A stretch of 64,000 nucleotides of DNA. Origin: Brachybacterium avium. GTDB lineage: Bacteria > Actinomycetota > Actinomycetes > Actinomycetales > Dermabacteraceae. The position numbers were made by a program, and so were the translations under genes. Below the pieces are notes generated by a model, which saw only the letters and a list, made by a program, of their open reading frames with translations, did not search any database and had not been told where the DNA came from. The number at the start of each line of letters is the position of its first letter. Position 1 is the first letter of the stretch. The DNA is taken from positions 1,922,001-1,986,000 of the forward strand of contig NZ_CP022316.1 in assembly GCF_002216795.1 (NCBI RefSeq). The letters run 5' to 3'. Shown here piece after piece: positions 54,853 to 63,285 of the stretch.

Positions 54853-54996
54853 GCTCTGTCGCCGCCGTGACCTCGCACAACTCCACTTCCTGAGCACCTC
54901 GGCCCGGGGCTAGGGTGGAGCACAGTCCACACAGCGGTGCCCGCGCACACCGCCTCCGGACCCGGTGCCCTGCCGCGGGCGCAGGAAAGGTTCACC

Positions 54997-56568
54997 GTGA
55001 TCGAGGCCCTCGAGGGGAGCCCGCTCCTCACGCTCTTCCTGGTCGTCGCCACCGGTGCCGTGCTGGGCGCGATCCCCTTCGGTCGGATCCGTCTCGGAGC
55101 CGCCGGCGCCCTGTTCACCGGCCTCGCCCTCTCCGCGATCGCCCCGCACCTCGGCACGGGTATGGAGATCGTACAGACCCTGGGGCTGGCCCTGTTCGTC
55201 TACACCGTCGGGATCTCCGCCGGCGCCGCCTTCTTCAGCTCCCTGCACCGTCAGCTGCCGCTGCTCGCCGCAGCCACTCTCAGCACCGCCCTCGCCGCCG
55301 CCCTCACCCTGGTCCTCGGAGAGGCGCTGGGCCTGGCCCGGGACCTGTCGCTGGGGCTGTTCACCGGGGCGCTCACCGCCGCCCCCGCCCTGGACGCCGC
55401 CTCCCGCCTCACCGGTACCCCGGGTCCCTCGGTGGGCTATGCCTTCGGCTATCCGATCGGCGTGATCGTCGGGATCGTGCTGGTCTCGAGCATCGTCAGC
55501 CGCACCTGGCCGGGCCGGAAGGACACCGCATCCCTGGCCGGCACCAGCTTGGCCTCGACCACCGTGCACGTGCAGCGCTCGGTGAACCTGCGCGACGTCC
55601 CGCAGTGGCACCACCAGCAGGTGCGCTTCTCCTACCTGCGCCGTGACGGCAGGGTGCGGGTGATCGTGCCGGGGGAGGACCTCCTGGCCGGGGACGAGGT
55701 GGTCGCCGTCGGCATGCCCGAGCAGGTCGCGGCGGTGACCGAAGCGTTGGGCGAGACCAGCGACCGGCATATCGCTCACGACCGCTCGCTGGTGGAGTTC
55801 ACCCGCCTCACCGTCTCCAACCCCGACCTCTCCTCCCGCTCCATCGCCGAGCTGAACCTGCCGGTGCGCTTCGGCGCGGTGGTCACCCGGGTGCGGCGCG
55901 GCGACCTCGAGCTGCTGGCCCGCGACGACCTGGTCCTCGAACCCGGGGACCGCCTTGCCGTGGTGGTGGAGCGCCGCCGGCTCGACGCCGTGCACACCTT
56001 CCTCGGCGACTCGGACCGCCAGGCCGGCGAGCTCGACGTGCTCTCCCTCGGACTGGGCCTCATGCTCGGCGTCGCGCTGGGACTCGTCAGCCTCCCGATG
56101 CCCGGCGGCGGCAGCTTCTCCCTGGGACCGGCCGCCGGCCCGCTGCTGGTGGGCATGGTCCTGGGCGCCCTGCGCCGCACCGGACCGGTGGTGTGGAGCC
56201 TTCCGGGCAGCGCCAACCGCACACTGCGCCAGCTGGGGCTGCTGCTCTTCCTCGCCGGACTGGGCCTCACCGCCGGGCCGGAGGTCGCCTCCATGCTCGC
56301 CTCACCGACGGCCTGGCGTGCGGCCGTGCTCTCCGCGGCGGTCGCCGCGCTAAGCTGCCTCGCTCTGGTCGTGGCCGGACGCTGGGTGCTGGACCTCTCC
56401 GCCCCGCGGGCGGCAGGTGCGGTGGCCGGCTTCCTCGGGCAGCCGGCGGTGCTCGAGGCCGCGAACGCCCGACGGGCCGACGAGCGCATCGAGGCCGCCT
56501 ACGCCACGCTCTTCGCCTTCTCCATCGTGGTGAAGATCCTTCTGGTCCCCGTCATCTGGAACCTCTGA
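54997..56568 (+). CDS. AspT/YidE-family transporter
   Basis: 523 residues: five to six membrane helices, a central region with two TrkA-C-like domains (residues about 205-350; LTVSNPDLSSRSIAEL, VVTRVRRGDLELLARDDLVLEPGD), then five to six more helices with GGGSFSLGPAAGPLLVGMVLG, the family duplication. Aspartate:alanine exchanger-type or putative permease. GTG 54997 follows GGAAAGG. Confidence 0.9.
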   Translation: MIEALEGSPLLTLFLVVATGAVLGAIPFGRIRLGAAGALFTGLALSAIAPHLGTGMEIVQTLGLALFVYTVGISAGAAFFSSLHRQLPLLAAATLSTALAAALTLVLGEALGLARDLSLGLFTGALTAAPALDAASRLTGTPGPSVGYAFGYPIGVIVGIVLVSSIVSRTWPGRKDTASLAGTSLASTTVHVQRSVNLRDVPQWHHQQVRFSYLRRDGRVRVIVPGEDLLAGDEVVAVGMPEQVAAVTEALGETSDRHIAHDRSLVEFTRLTVSNPDLSSRSIAELNLPVRFGAVVTRVRRGDLELLARDDLVLEPGDRLAVVVERRRLDAVHTFLGDSDRQAGELDVLSLGLGLMLGVALGLVSLPMPGGGSFSLGPAAGPLLVGMVLGALRRTGPVVWSLPGSANRTLRQLGLLLFLAGLGLTAGPEVASMLASPTAWRAAVLSAAVAALSCLALVVAGRWVLDLSAPRAAGAVAGFLGQPAVLEAANARRADERIEAAYATLFAFSIVVKILLVPVIWNL

Positions 56569-56623
56569 CACCGCTGTGAGCCCGGGGACCGGGCAGAGCC
56601 GGGGCCAGACCCGGCACCGCCCG

Positions 56624-56651
56624 CCGCCGGGGCCAGCTCCGGCCCCGGCGG
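56624..56651. terminator. Perfect 11-bp hairpin between convergent genes
   Basis: CCGCCGGGGCC - AGCTCC - GGCCCCGGCGG, a perfect 11-base stem with a six-base loop between AspT and the oxidoreductase. Confidence 0.7.
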
Positions 56652-56677
56652 CAATCGTGCGTCCCGGCCGGGTGACC

Positions 56678-57757
56678 TCAAGCGGTCGCGCGCACGTCCT
56701 CCAGCGCCACGGCCTCGGGCCGGGCCACGTGGCTCGCGATCTCGATCCGGGCACCGCTGTGCGCGGATTCGAGCACCGCGTTCATCACCTCGAGCGCATG
56801 CTGACCCAGCTCGCCGCTGGCCCGCAGCTCCGGGCCGCGCACCGCCATGTCGTGCAGGCCGATGCCGCGCCCGGCCTCCTCGTAGCCGCCGGCCGTCGGC
56901 ACCGGCTCCCACCCCTCTCCGCCCAGCCGGTGCACCGTCACGTCGCCGGAGAAGTGGTTCGGATCGGGGACCGCGAGCGTGCCCTCGGTGCCGTGGATCT
57001 CGATCGGATGGGCCGAGGTGGCGACCGCGTCGAAGCTCATCACCAGGGTGGACAGCACTCCGCTCTCGTGCACCAGAACCCCCGAGACGTGGGTGTCGGT
57101 GCTGACCGGGATGCTCTCCCCGGCCCGGGGCCCGGAGCCGATGGTGCGCGCATCCCTTGTGCGACTGGCCGCGCCGATGACCGAGGTGATCGGGCCCAGC
57201 AGGGTGATCAGGGCATGGAGGTAGTACGGGCCCATGTCCAGCAGCGGGCCGCCGCCGGGCACGTAGTAGAAGTCCGGCTGCGGATGCCAGCGCTCGTGGC
57301 CGGGGGTGACCATGGTCGCGGTCGCCGCGATCGGGGTGCCGATCAGGCCCTCGTCGATCGCCGCGCGTGCGGTCTGGGTGCCGGTGCCGAGCACCGTGTC
57401 CGGCGCGGAGCCGACGAGCACCCCCGCCGCCAGGGCCGCGACCAGCACCTCGGCGCCCTCCTGCGTGGTGACCGCGAACGGCTTCTCCGAGTACACGTTC
57501 TTGCCCGCCGCGATCGCGCGCAGATCCACGTCGGCATGCGCCGCGGGGATGGTGAGGTTCAGGATCGTGTCCACCTCGGGGTCGGCGATGAGCTCGTCGA
57601 CGCTCAGCGCACGCACCCCCTCCCGGCCCTCGGCGGCGGCCGCGGCGCGGGCGGGGTCCAGGTCCGCGACGGCCACCAGCTGCACGTCCGGCAGCTGGTC
57701 GAAGCTCGCCAGATACTGCTGGGAGATGACACCGCAGCCGATCATGCCGATCCTCAT
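56678..57757 (-). CDS. Gfo/Idh/MocA-family oxidoreductase
   Basis: 359 residues. Rossmann GMIGCGVISQQYLASF, NVYSEKPFAVTTQEG (EKP motif), GGGPLLDMGPYYLHALITLLG (catalytic His region). NAD(P)-dependent sugar oxidoreductase. ATG 57757 overlaps the ThuA stop (ATGA), so it is the last gene of a ThuA-centred operon with the ABC importer. Confidence 0.92.
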   Translation of the reverse strand: MRIGMIGCGVISQQYLASFDQLPDVQLVAVADLDPARAAAAAEGREGVRALSVDELIADPEVDTILNLTIPAAHADVDLRAIAAGKNVYSEKPFAVTTQEGAEVLVAALAAGVLVGSAPDTVLGTGTQTARAAIDEGLIGTPIAATATMVTPGHERWHPQPDFYYVPGGGPLLDMGPYYLHALITLLGPITSVIGAASRTRDARTIGSGPRAGESIPVSTDTHVSGVLVHESGVLSTLVMSFDAVATSAHPIEIHGTEGTLAVPDPNHFSGDVTVHRLGGEGWEPVPTAGGYEEAGRGIGLHDMAVRGPELRASGELGQHALEVMNAVLESAHSGARIEIASHVARPEAVALEDVRATA

Positions 57758-58518
57758 CGGGTCGCCTCCTCAGCGCTGGCGGTGGTTCTCGGACCATGAT
57801 CGCCATAGGGTTGCCCGGAGCCGCGGGCGGCCCACAGCAGGCCGCGCTCGATCACCGTGCGCACAGACGGATCCTCGAGCACCTCGACCCGGTGGCCGGG
57901 GGTGGAGACGAAGATGCGCCCCTCGCCCCACTGGCGGGTCCACAGCGCCGGCGAGGTCACCTCCCGATGCCACGGATCCCAGTCCCGCACCTTCTGGGTG
58001 GTGGTGGCGAGCACGTCGATGTAGTCGTCCGACAGCACCCAGTACTGCTCGGTGACCAGGTCGAAGTCGCCGATCCCCGCAGTGATGGGGTGCTCGGCGG
58101 CGGCGGGCAGCATGTTCACCGTGTAGGGGACGTAGTTGTCCGCCTGCTCGCCCTTGCGCTCATCGGGGTGCTTGCCCGGATGGCAGCCGAACTGGCCGCC
58201 GATGAGGGTGAGGTAGTCGGATTCGTTCCGGTAGGAGTCGGCGATGCCGCCGTGCCAGCCGGCCATGCCCGTGCCCGCCTCGATCGCGGCGCGGAGGCCC
58301 TCGAACTGGGGCCGCTCGATCGTGTTCATGGTGTTGCACTGGAGGATCAGATCGACCGTGGCCATGTACTCGGCGTCGGCGTAGATCGCGGGGGAGTCCT
58401 CGATCCGCACTGCGAAGCCGTTCTCCTCGAGGAACGGGATGAACAGGTCGGTGGCTTCGATGGGCTGGTGCCCGTCCCAGCCGCCGCGGACGACGAGGCA
58501 GGTGCGAGGGGTGGTCAT
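57754..58518 (-). CDS. ThuA-family protein
   Basis: 254 residues with a glutamine-amidotransferase-like fold: LVVRGGWDGHQPIEATDLF, GMAGWHGGIADSYRN, and late RIFVSTPGHRVEVLEDPSVR. ThuA/ThuA-like proteins act in disaccharide catabolism through 3-keto-glycosides. Its start overlaps the upstream oxidoreductase stop and its stop the downstream one (ATGA both), so the three form one coupled unit. Confidence 0.9.
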   Translation of the reverse strand: MTTPRTCLVVRGGWDGHQPIEATDLFIPFLEENGFAVRIEDSPAIYADAEYMATVDLILQCNTMNTIERPQFEGLRAAIEAGTGMAGWHGGIADSYRNESDYLTLIGGQFGCHPGKHPDERKGEQADNYVPYTVNMLPAAAEHPITAGIGDFDLVTEQYWVLSDDYIDVLATTTQKVRDWDPWHREVTSPALWTRQWGEGRIFVSTPGHRVEVLEDPSVRTVIERGLLWAARGSGQPYGDHGPRTTASAEEATR

Positions 58519-59744
58519 CGGGTGCTCTCCTGGGTGGTATCGGGATCGGTGCTTCTCCAGCTGCTGCCCTCGCCCGCGCTGGTCTCGACGGCGGCGAGGA
58601 CGCGCTGGACCTGCAGCGCCTCCTCGAAGGAGGGCGAGGGGTCGGTGCCCTCGCCGATCGCCGTGACGAGGTCGGCGATCTGGTGGGTGAAGGTGTGCTC
58701 GTAGCCCAGCCCGTGGCCGGTGGGCCACCAGTGCGCCGCGTAGGGGTGCTCGGGCTCGGTGGTGAGGATGCGGGTGAAGCCCTGGCGGCCCGCCGGGGCG
58801 GTGGCGTCGTAGACCTCCAGCTCGTTCATCCGCTCGAAGTCGAAGGCGATCGAGCCGGCCGAGCCGTTGATCTCCACGCGCATCGCGTTCTTGCGTCCCT
58901 GCGCCATGCGGGTGGCCTCGAAGGAGCCGAGCACCCCGGAGTCGAAGCGGGCGGTGAACAGGGCGAGATCGTCCACCGTCACGTCACGGCGCTCGCCGGA
59001 GGCATCGCCCGTGCCGCCGAGGCCCTGCGCCGTGCCGGCCGCCGGACGGGTGGGGACCACGGTCTGCAGGGTGCCGGAGACCGAGTCGATCCGCTGGCCG
59101 GTGATCCACTGGGTGAGGTCGACGATGTGGGCGCCGATGTCGCCGAGCGCTCCGGAGCCGGCCTTGTCCCGGTCCAGGCGCCAGGTCATCGGGGCGTCGG
59201 CGTCGGAGAGCCAGTCCTGCAGGTACTGGGCGCGGACCTGCCGGATCTCGCCCACGGCGCCCTCGGCGACGAGCTGACGCGCATACGCCAGCGCCGGGGT
59301 GCGGCGGTAGGAGAAGCCGCAGATGCTGCGCGTGCCCTGGGCGCGGGCCTCGATCGCTGCGGCGGTCATCTGCTCGGACTCCTCCACAGAGTTGGCCAGC
59401 GGCTTCTCGCACAGCACGTGCTTGCCGGCCGCGAGCGCTGCCATCGCGATCTCGAAGTGCGAGTCACCGGGGGTGCAGATGTCGATGACATCGATCTCGG
59501 GATCCTCGACGAGGTCCTGCCAGCGGGTGGTGGTCTGCGCGAATCCGTAGCGCTCGGCGGCCGCGACCAGGGTGGCCTCGGTGCGCCCGGCGAGGGTCGC
59601 CAGCACCGGTGTCAGCGGCAGCTCGAAGAAGCGGTGGGCGGTGCGCCAGGCATGGGAGTGGGCGGCGCCCATGAAGCCATAGCCGACCATGCCGATGCGC
59701 AGCGGTCGGGGGGACGTGGAGGGGGTGGTCACGGTGGGTCTCAC
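58515..59744 (-). CDS. Gfo/Idh/MocA-family oxidoreductase
   Basis: 409 residues. GMVGYGFMGAAHSHAWR (Rossmann loop), HVLCEKPLANSVEESE (EKP), ALGDIGAHIVDLTQWITG (catalytic region). Probable NAD(P)-dependent sugar dehydrogenase working with ThuA and the second oxidoreductase. GTG 59744 has GAGGAG three bases upstream; GTG 59732 is an alternative. Confidence 0.91.
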   Translation of the reverse strand: MRPTVTTPSTSPRPLRIGMVGYGFMGAAHSHAWRTAHRFFELPLTPVLATLAGRTEATLVAAAERYGFAQTTTRWQDLVEDPEIDVIDICTPGDSHFEIAMAALAAGKHVLCEKPLANSVEESEQMTAAAIEARAQGTRSICGFSYRRTPALAYARQLVAEGAVGEIRQVRAQYLQDWLSDADAPMTWRLDRDKAGSGALGDIGAHIVDLTQWITGQRIDSVSGTLQTVVPTRPAAGTAQGLGGTGDASGERRDVTVDDLALFTARFDSGVLGSFEATRMAQGRKNAMRVEINGSAGSIAFDFERMNELEVYDATAPAGRQGFTRILTTEPEHPYAAHWWPTGHGLGYEHTFTHQIADLVTAIGEGTDPSPSFEEALQVQRVLAAVETSAGEGSSWRSTDPDTTQESTR

Positions 59745-59808
59745 GACTCCTCGGAGAGTGGATGGGGTGCGGGTCTGGGTCGGGCGCTGGCAGGGGTTCC
59801 TGGCGGTG

Positions 59809-60621
59809 TCACTTGCCGGAGCCTGCGGTCATGCCGCTGACCAGGTAGCGGCGGCCGAAGGCGTACAGGACGATGATCGGGATCGAGGACAGGATGACGG
59901 CGGCCATGACCACCGGCACGTTGGTGGCGTACTCGCCCTGGAAGTTCCACAGTGCCAGGGGCAGGGTGCGCTTGTCAGGGCTCTGGGTCAGGATCAGCGG
60001 GAACAGGAAGCCGTTCCAGGACATCAGCGCCTGGTAGACGGCCACCGTGACGATCGCGGGCTGGCAGATGGGGAACGCGAGGCGCCACATCTTCTGCCAT
60101 TCGGTGCAGCCGTCGATGTCCATCGCCTCGAAGAGCTCCTTGGGCACATCGCGCATGGCGTTGGAGATGATCAGGACGCTCAGCGGCAGGCCGAAGGCGA
60201 TGCCGGGGAGCATCAGCGCGACCAGCGAGTCGTACATGTGCATCTGGATGATGATCAGGTAGATCGGCACGATCGTGGCCTGCACCGGGATCGCCAGGCC
60301 CAGCAGGAACAGGCTGCGCACCGGGCTGAAGAACCGGTGCCCGCTGCGCACCACCGCGAACGAGGCCATGAAGGCCATGATCACCAATGGGACCACGGTG
60401 CCCAGCGCCACCAGCACGCTGTTGAGCAGGTACATCGTGAAGTCCGCCTCGAGCACGGCGGTGAAGTTCTCGAAGGCGAGCTGCGGGGAGGGCAGCACGG
60501 GGTTCGAGCCGAAGTAGGTGCTGATCGACTTCAGGCTGGTGACCGCGACGAAGTAGAGGGGGAGGAGGACGAGCAGCAGCCACAGCCAGCCGAAGGCGCC
60601 TCCGAGCCAGTTCCGCCTCAT
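59809..60621 (-). CDS. CUT1 sugar ABC transporter permease (MalG type)
   Basis: 270 residues, six membrane segments. EAA loop EAMDIDGCTEWQKMWRLAFPICQPA near 165-190. Imports oligosaccharides with the MalF-type partner, whose stop ends one base before this start. No ATPase is in the operon, so a shared MsiK-like ATPase from elsewhere is probably used, as is common in Actinobacteria. Confidence 0.94.
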   Translation of the reverse strand: MRRNWLGGAFGWLWLLLVLLPLYFVAVTSLKSISTYFGSNPVLPSPQLAFENFTAVLEADFTMYLLNSVLVALGTVVPLVIMAFMASFAVVRSGHRFFSPVRSLFLLGLAIPVQATIVPIYLIIIQMHMYDSLVALMLPGIAFGLPLSVLIISNAMRDVPKELFEAMDIDGCTEWQKMWRLAFPICQPAIVTVAVYQALMSWNGFLFPLILTQSPDKRTLPLALWNFQGEYATNVPVVMAAVILSSIPIIVLYAFGRRYLVSGMTAGSGK

Positions 60622-60622
60622 G

Positions 60623-61603
60623 TCAGGCTCCTTCCATCTGGCTGGCCGTGGCGTCCTTGCCGGCGAAGGACTGCACGCCCAGGGCGAGGCCCAGGCCGAT
60701 CACCACGAGGATGACGGCGAGAGCGCTGGAGATGCCCATTTCGTTGCCGCGGAATCCGGTGAGGTACATGTCCAGCGGCAGGATCCGGGTGGAGACCCCG
60801 GGCCCACCCCCGGTGAGCACGAAGATGATGTCGAAGTAGGTGAGGGCACCGACGACCATCAGCGTCGAGCTGGTGATCATCGTGTATTTCAGCTGCGGCA
60901 GGGTGATCGAGAAGAACTGCCGCACCCGGCCCGCCCCGTCGATCTGCGCGGCCTCGTACATGGTCTGCGGGATCTGCCGCACCGCCCCCTGGTAGATGAG
61001 GGTGTGGAAGGGGATGAACTGCCAGGCGATGATCGACAGCAGCACGACCCACACCAGCGTCGAGTCCCCGAGCCAGTTCTGCTGGAGGATCGGCATGTTC
61101 AGGCCGTTGGCCAGGCCGAAGTTGGGGTCCAGCAGCGACTTGAAGGTGATCGCGATCGCGGCCGAGCTGAGCAGCAGCGGCAGGAAGTACAGCACGGCGA
61201 GCACGTTGCGGTACTTCTGCTGGCCGGCCAGGAACGTGCCCAGCAGGATGCTGAGCGGTGTCTGCATCAGCCAGGTCGCCGCGATCATCAGCAGGACGAG
61301 CAGGAGGCCATGCCAGGTCGAATCGCGGGAGAGCGTCTCCTTCCAGCTGAGCAGTCCCGTGAACTCGATGGAGCCGATGCCGTTCCAGGTGGTGAACGAC
61401 AGGGCCACCACGGCGATCAGCGGCAGGATCGCGAAGACCAGGAAGAACGCCAGCGCCGGGAGCGCGAACAGCACGTGCGAGAGCTGCAGCGGCTCCCGAC
61501 GGGCGGGCGTGGGCGGGGAGGTGCCGGCGACACCCTCGTGGCCGGCCACCAGAGGATGGCCGGGCCCGACGGGCGCCGCCGTGGGGCCGGAGACGGAGAC
61601 CAC
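60623..61603 (-). CDS. CUT1 sugar ABC transporter permease (MalF type)
   Basis: 326 residues, about six membrane segments after a hydrophilic N-terminus. EAA loop EAAQIDGAGRVRQFFSITLPQLK near 225-247 and FVLTGGGPGVSTRILPLDMY. GTG 61603 lies two bases after the binding protein stop, with GAGGG upstream. Confidence 0.93.
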   Translation of the reverse strand: MVSVSGPTAAPVGPGHPLVAGHEGVAGTSPPTPARREPLQLSHVLFALPALAFFLVFAILPLIAVVALSFTTWNGIGSIEFTGLLSWKETLSRDSTWHGLLLVLLMIAATWLMQTPLSILLGTFLAGQQKYRNVLAVLYFLPLLLSSAAIAITFKSLLDPNFGLANGLNMPILQQNWLGDSTLVWVVLLSIIAWQFIPFHTLIYQGAVRQIPQTMYEAAQIDGAGRVRQFFSITLPQLKYTMITSSTLMVVGALTYFDIIFVLTGGGPGVSTRILPLDMYLTGFRGNEMGISSALAVILVVIGLGLALGVQSFAGKDATASQMEGA

Positions 61604-61605
61604 GA

Positions 61606-62937
61606 TCAGCCCTCGAGAGTGGCGTTCATGTTCTCGGCGAACTGCTCCGGGGTGACCTTCCCCAGGAACAGCTGCTCGGTGTTCACCAGCAGCTCCTCGG
61701 CGGCCGTGGGCTGCAGCGCCTGGTCCCAGGACTGGGTGAACGCGGGGGCCTCCTGGATCGCGCCGTAGACCCACTGCAGGTACTCGGCGTCATCGCTCGC
61801 GGCGAGAGAGTCATCCTGGCCCTGGATGACGGGGACGGAGCCGGAGTCCACGAAGGCGGCGGCCACGTCGTCGGTCATCATCCCGTCGAGGAAGAACGAC
61901 TTGGCGACCTCCTTCTCGGAATCGGAGGCCACAGCGGACAGCGAGAGGTAGTTGCAGGGGTTGCCGACGAGGTTCTCGAGATCGCCCTTGCCGCCCTCGA
62001 TGGTGGGGAACGGACCGAAGCCGAGCAGGCCGTCCTGCACGAAGCTGCCCCCTCCGGACTTCATGCTGCCGTAGGTCCAACCGCCGTGGAGCATGAGAGC
62101 GGCCTTGTTCGACCACAGCAGCGCCTGGTCGGTGTTGGAATCCGCGGCCATGGACTCGAACCCCTTCGCGAAGGCGTTCTCCGAGATCAGCTCCTCGACC
62201 TTCCGGCCCATCTCGACCACGGAGTCATCCAGCCATGCGTCCTTTTCGCCGGCGGCGATCCGATCGAACACCTCGGCGCCGCCGATGCGGTCCAGCAGGT
62301 ACTCCAGCCACATCATCGACGTCCACCGGGACTGCCCGGCGAGGGAGATCGGGGCGACGCCGGCCGAGTTCGCCTTCTCGACCACGGCCATCAGGTCTTC
62401 CCAGGTCTCGGGTGCCTCGGCGCCGAGATCCTCGAGCACCTTCTTGTTGTTGAACATGATGATCGGCTGGGTCGCGCCGATGGGGAGGGCGTAGATCTTC
62501 TCGTCGACCGTCGCTGCGTTCCACACGGAGTCGACGAAACGGTCCTTGAAGTCGGAGTTCTCCTCCAGCCAGTCGGTGAGGTCCTCGACCTGTGACTCCT
62601 GGGCGTAGGTGCGCAGGCCGCCACCGCCCCAGCCGTAGATGATCGTGGGCGCCTCACCGGCACCGATCGCGGTGCGGATCTTCTGCTTGTACGCATCGTT
62701 CTGGAAGAAGGTGACGTCCAGGGTGCCCTCGTCGAGCTCGTTGAACGCGTCGATCGAGTTCTGGTAGATGTCCTCATTGGGCTGGCCGCTGAGCTGCCAG
62801 ATGCTGGCCGAGTCGCCGCCGCCCCCGCCACCGCTGCCGCCGCCGGGACCGGAGGTGCCGCAGGCGGCGAGGGTGAGCGCGGAGAGGCCGGCTGTGGCCC
62901 CCAGCATGGAACGGCGGGAAAGTGTGTGAGTGTTCAT
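61606..62937 (-). CDS. Sugar ABC transporter substrate-binding lipoprotein
   Basis: 443 residues. Twin-arginine signal SRRSMLGATAG then lipobox LAAC (Cys26), Gly-rich linker, and a MalE-type fold (YGWGGGGLRTYAQESQVEDLTDWLEEN; GQSRWTSMMWLEYLLDRIGG). ATG 62937 follows AGGAG. First gene of the operon; defines the imported sugar, probably an oligo- or disaccharide given the GH3 gene opposite. Confidence 0.93.
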   Translation of the reverse strand: MNTHTLSRRSMLGATAGLSALTLAACGTSGPGGGSGGGGGGDSASIWQLSGQPNEDIYQNSIDAFNELDEGTLDVTFFQNDAYKQKIRTAIGAGEAPTIIYGWGGGGLRTYAQESQVEDLTDWLEENSDFKDRFVDSVWNAATVDEKIYALPIGATQPIIMFNNKKVLEDLGAEAPETWEDLMAVVEKANSAGVAPISLAGQSRWTSMMWLEYLLDRIGGAEVFDRIAAGEKDAWLDDSVVEMGRKVEELISENAFAKGFESMAADSNTDQALLWSNKAALMLHGGWTYGSMKSGGGSFVQDGLLGFGPFPTIEGGKGDLENLVGNPCNYLSLSAVASDSEKEVAKSFFLDGMMTDDVAAAFVDSGSVPVIQGQDDSLAASDDAEYLQWVYGAIQEAPAFTQSWDQALQPTAAEELLVNTEQLFLGKVTPEQFAENMNATLEG

Positions 62938-63003
62938 GACCTACTCCTGATGTCGACGGTGACGGGGTGCAGCGGCTAGGTGGGGTCCACGAGGCTCACC
63001 TTG

Positions 63004-63044
63004 GTAAGTGCTATTAACTTACAAACTGAAAGTGTTGCGGTCAA
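63004..63044 (-). promoter_or_regulatory. Promoter and operator of the sugar importer operon
   Basis: Minus strand TTGACC (63039-63044), 17 bases, TAAGTT (63016-63021), a good sigma-70 promoter. The -10 is embedded in GTAAGT-N7-ACTTAC (63004-63022), a perfect inverted repeat that should be a repressor site for sugar induction. Confidence 0.65.
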
Positions 63045-63155
63045 GCCGTGTGGAGTTTCGGAATGGCAACGATCTGTCGACCACTCCAGTTGGGTGCGCC
63101 GATTCGCTCGGCGCGACGGCGGTCGCACCGCCGAGAGCTCGCTCCCTACGGGGTG

Positions 63156-63217
63156 TTGACCAGTGGTCATCGCCTGGCCTAGCCTGTCACCCATCGAAAG
63201 TATGCAGAAAGCTTTCT
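63156..63217 (+). promoter_or_regulatory. Promoter and palindrome of the GH3 gene
   Basis: TTGACC (63156-63161), 18 bases, TAGCCT (63180-63185), then about 13 bases after the expected start the perfect palindrome AGAAAGCTTTCT (63206-63217). Its AAAGCTTT core is LacI-like. No regulator gene is visible in the window. Confidence 0.55.
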
Positions 63218-63285
63218 AAAACTGCCTGAAACGATTGGGCGGGACGGGTGCCTGCACCCTCGAGCGACGTGCGAAGGAGCACCTC

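Larger units (their letters stand above)
62938..63285. other. Divergent regulatory region, no gene
   Basis: 348-base gap between the minus-strand sugar importer and the plus-strand GH3 gene. Contains two clear sigma-70-type promoters in opposite directions and two palindromes (listed separately). No open frame is convincing. Confidence 0.6.
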
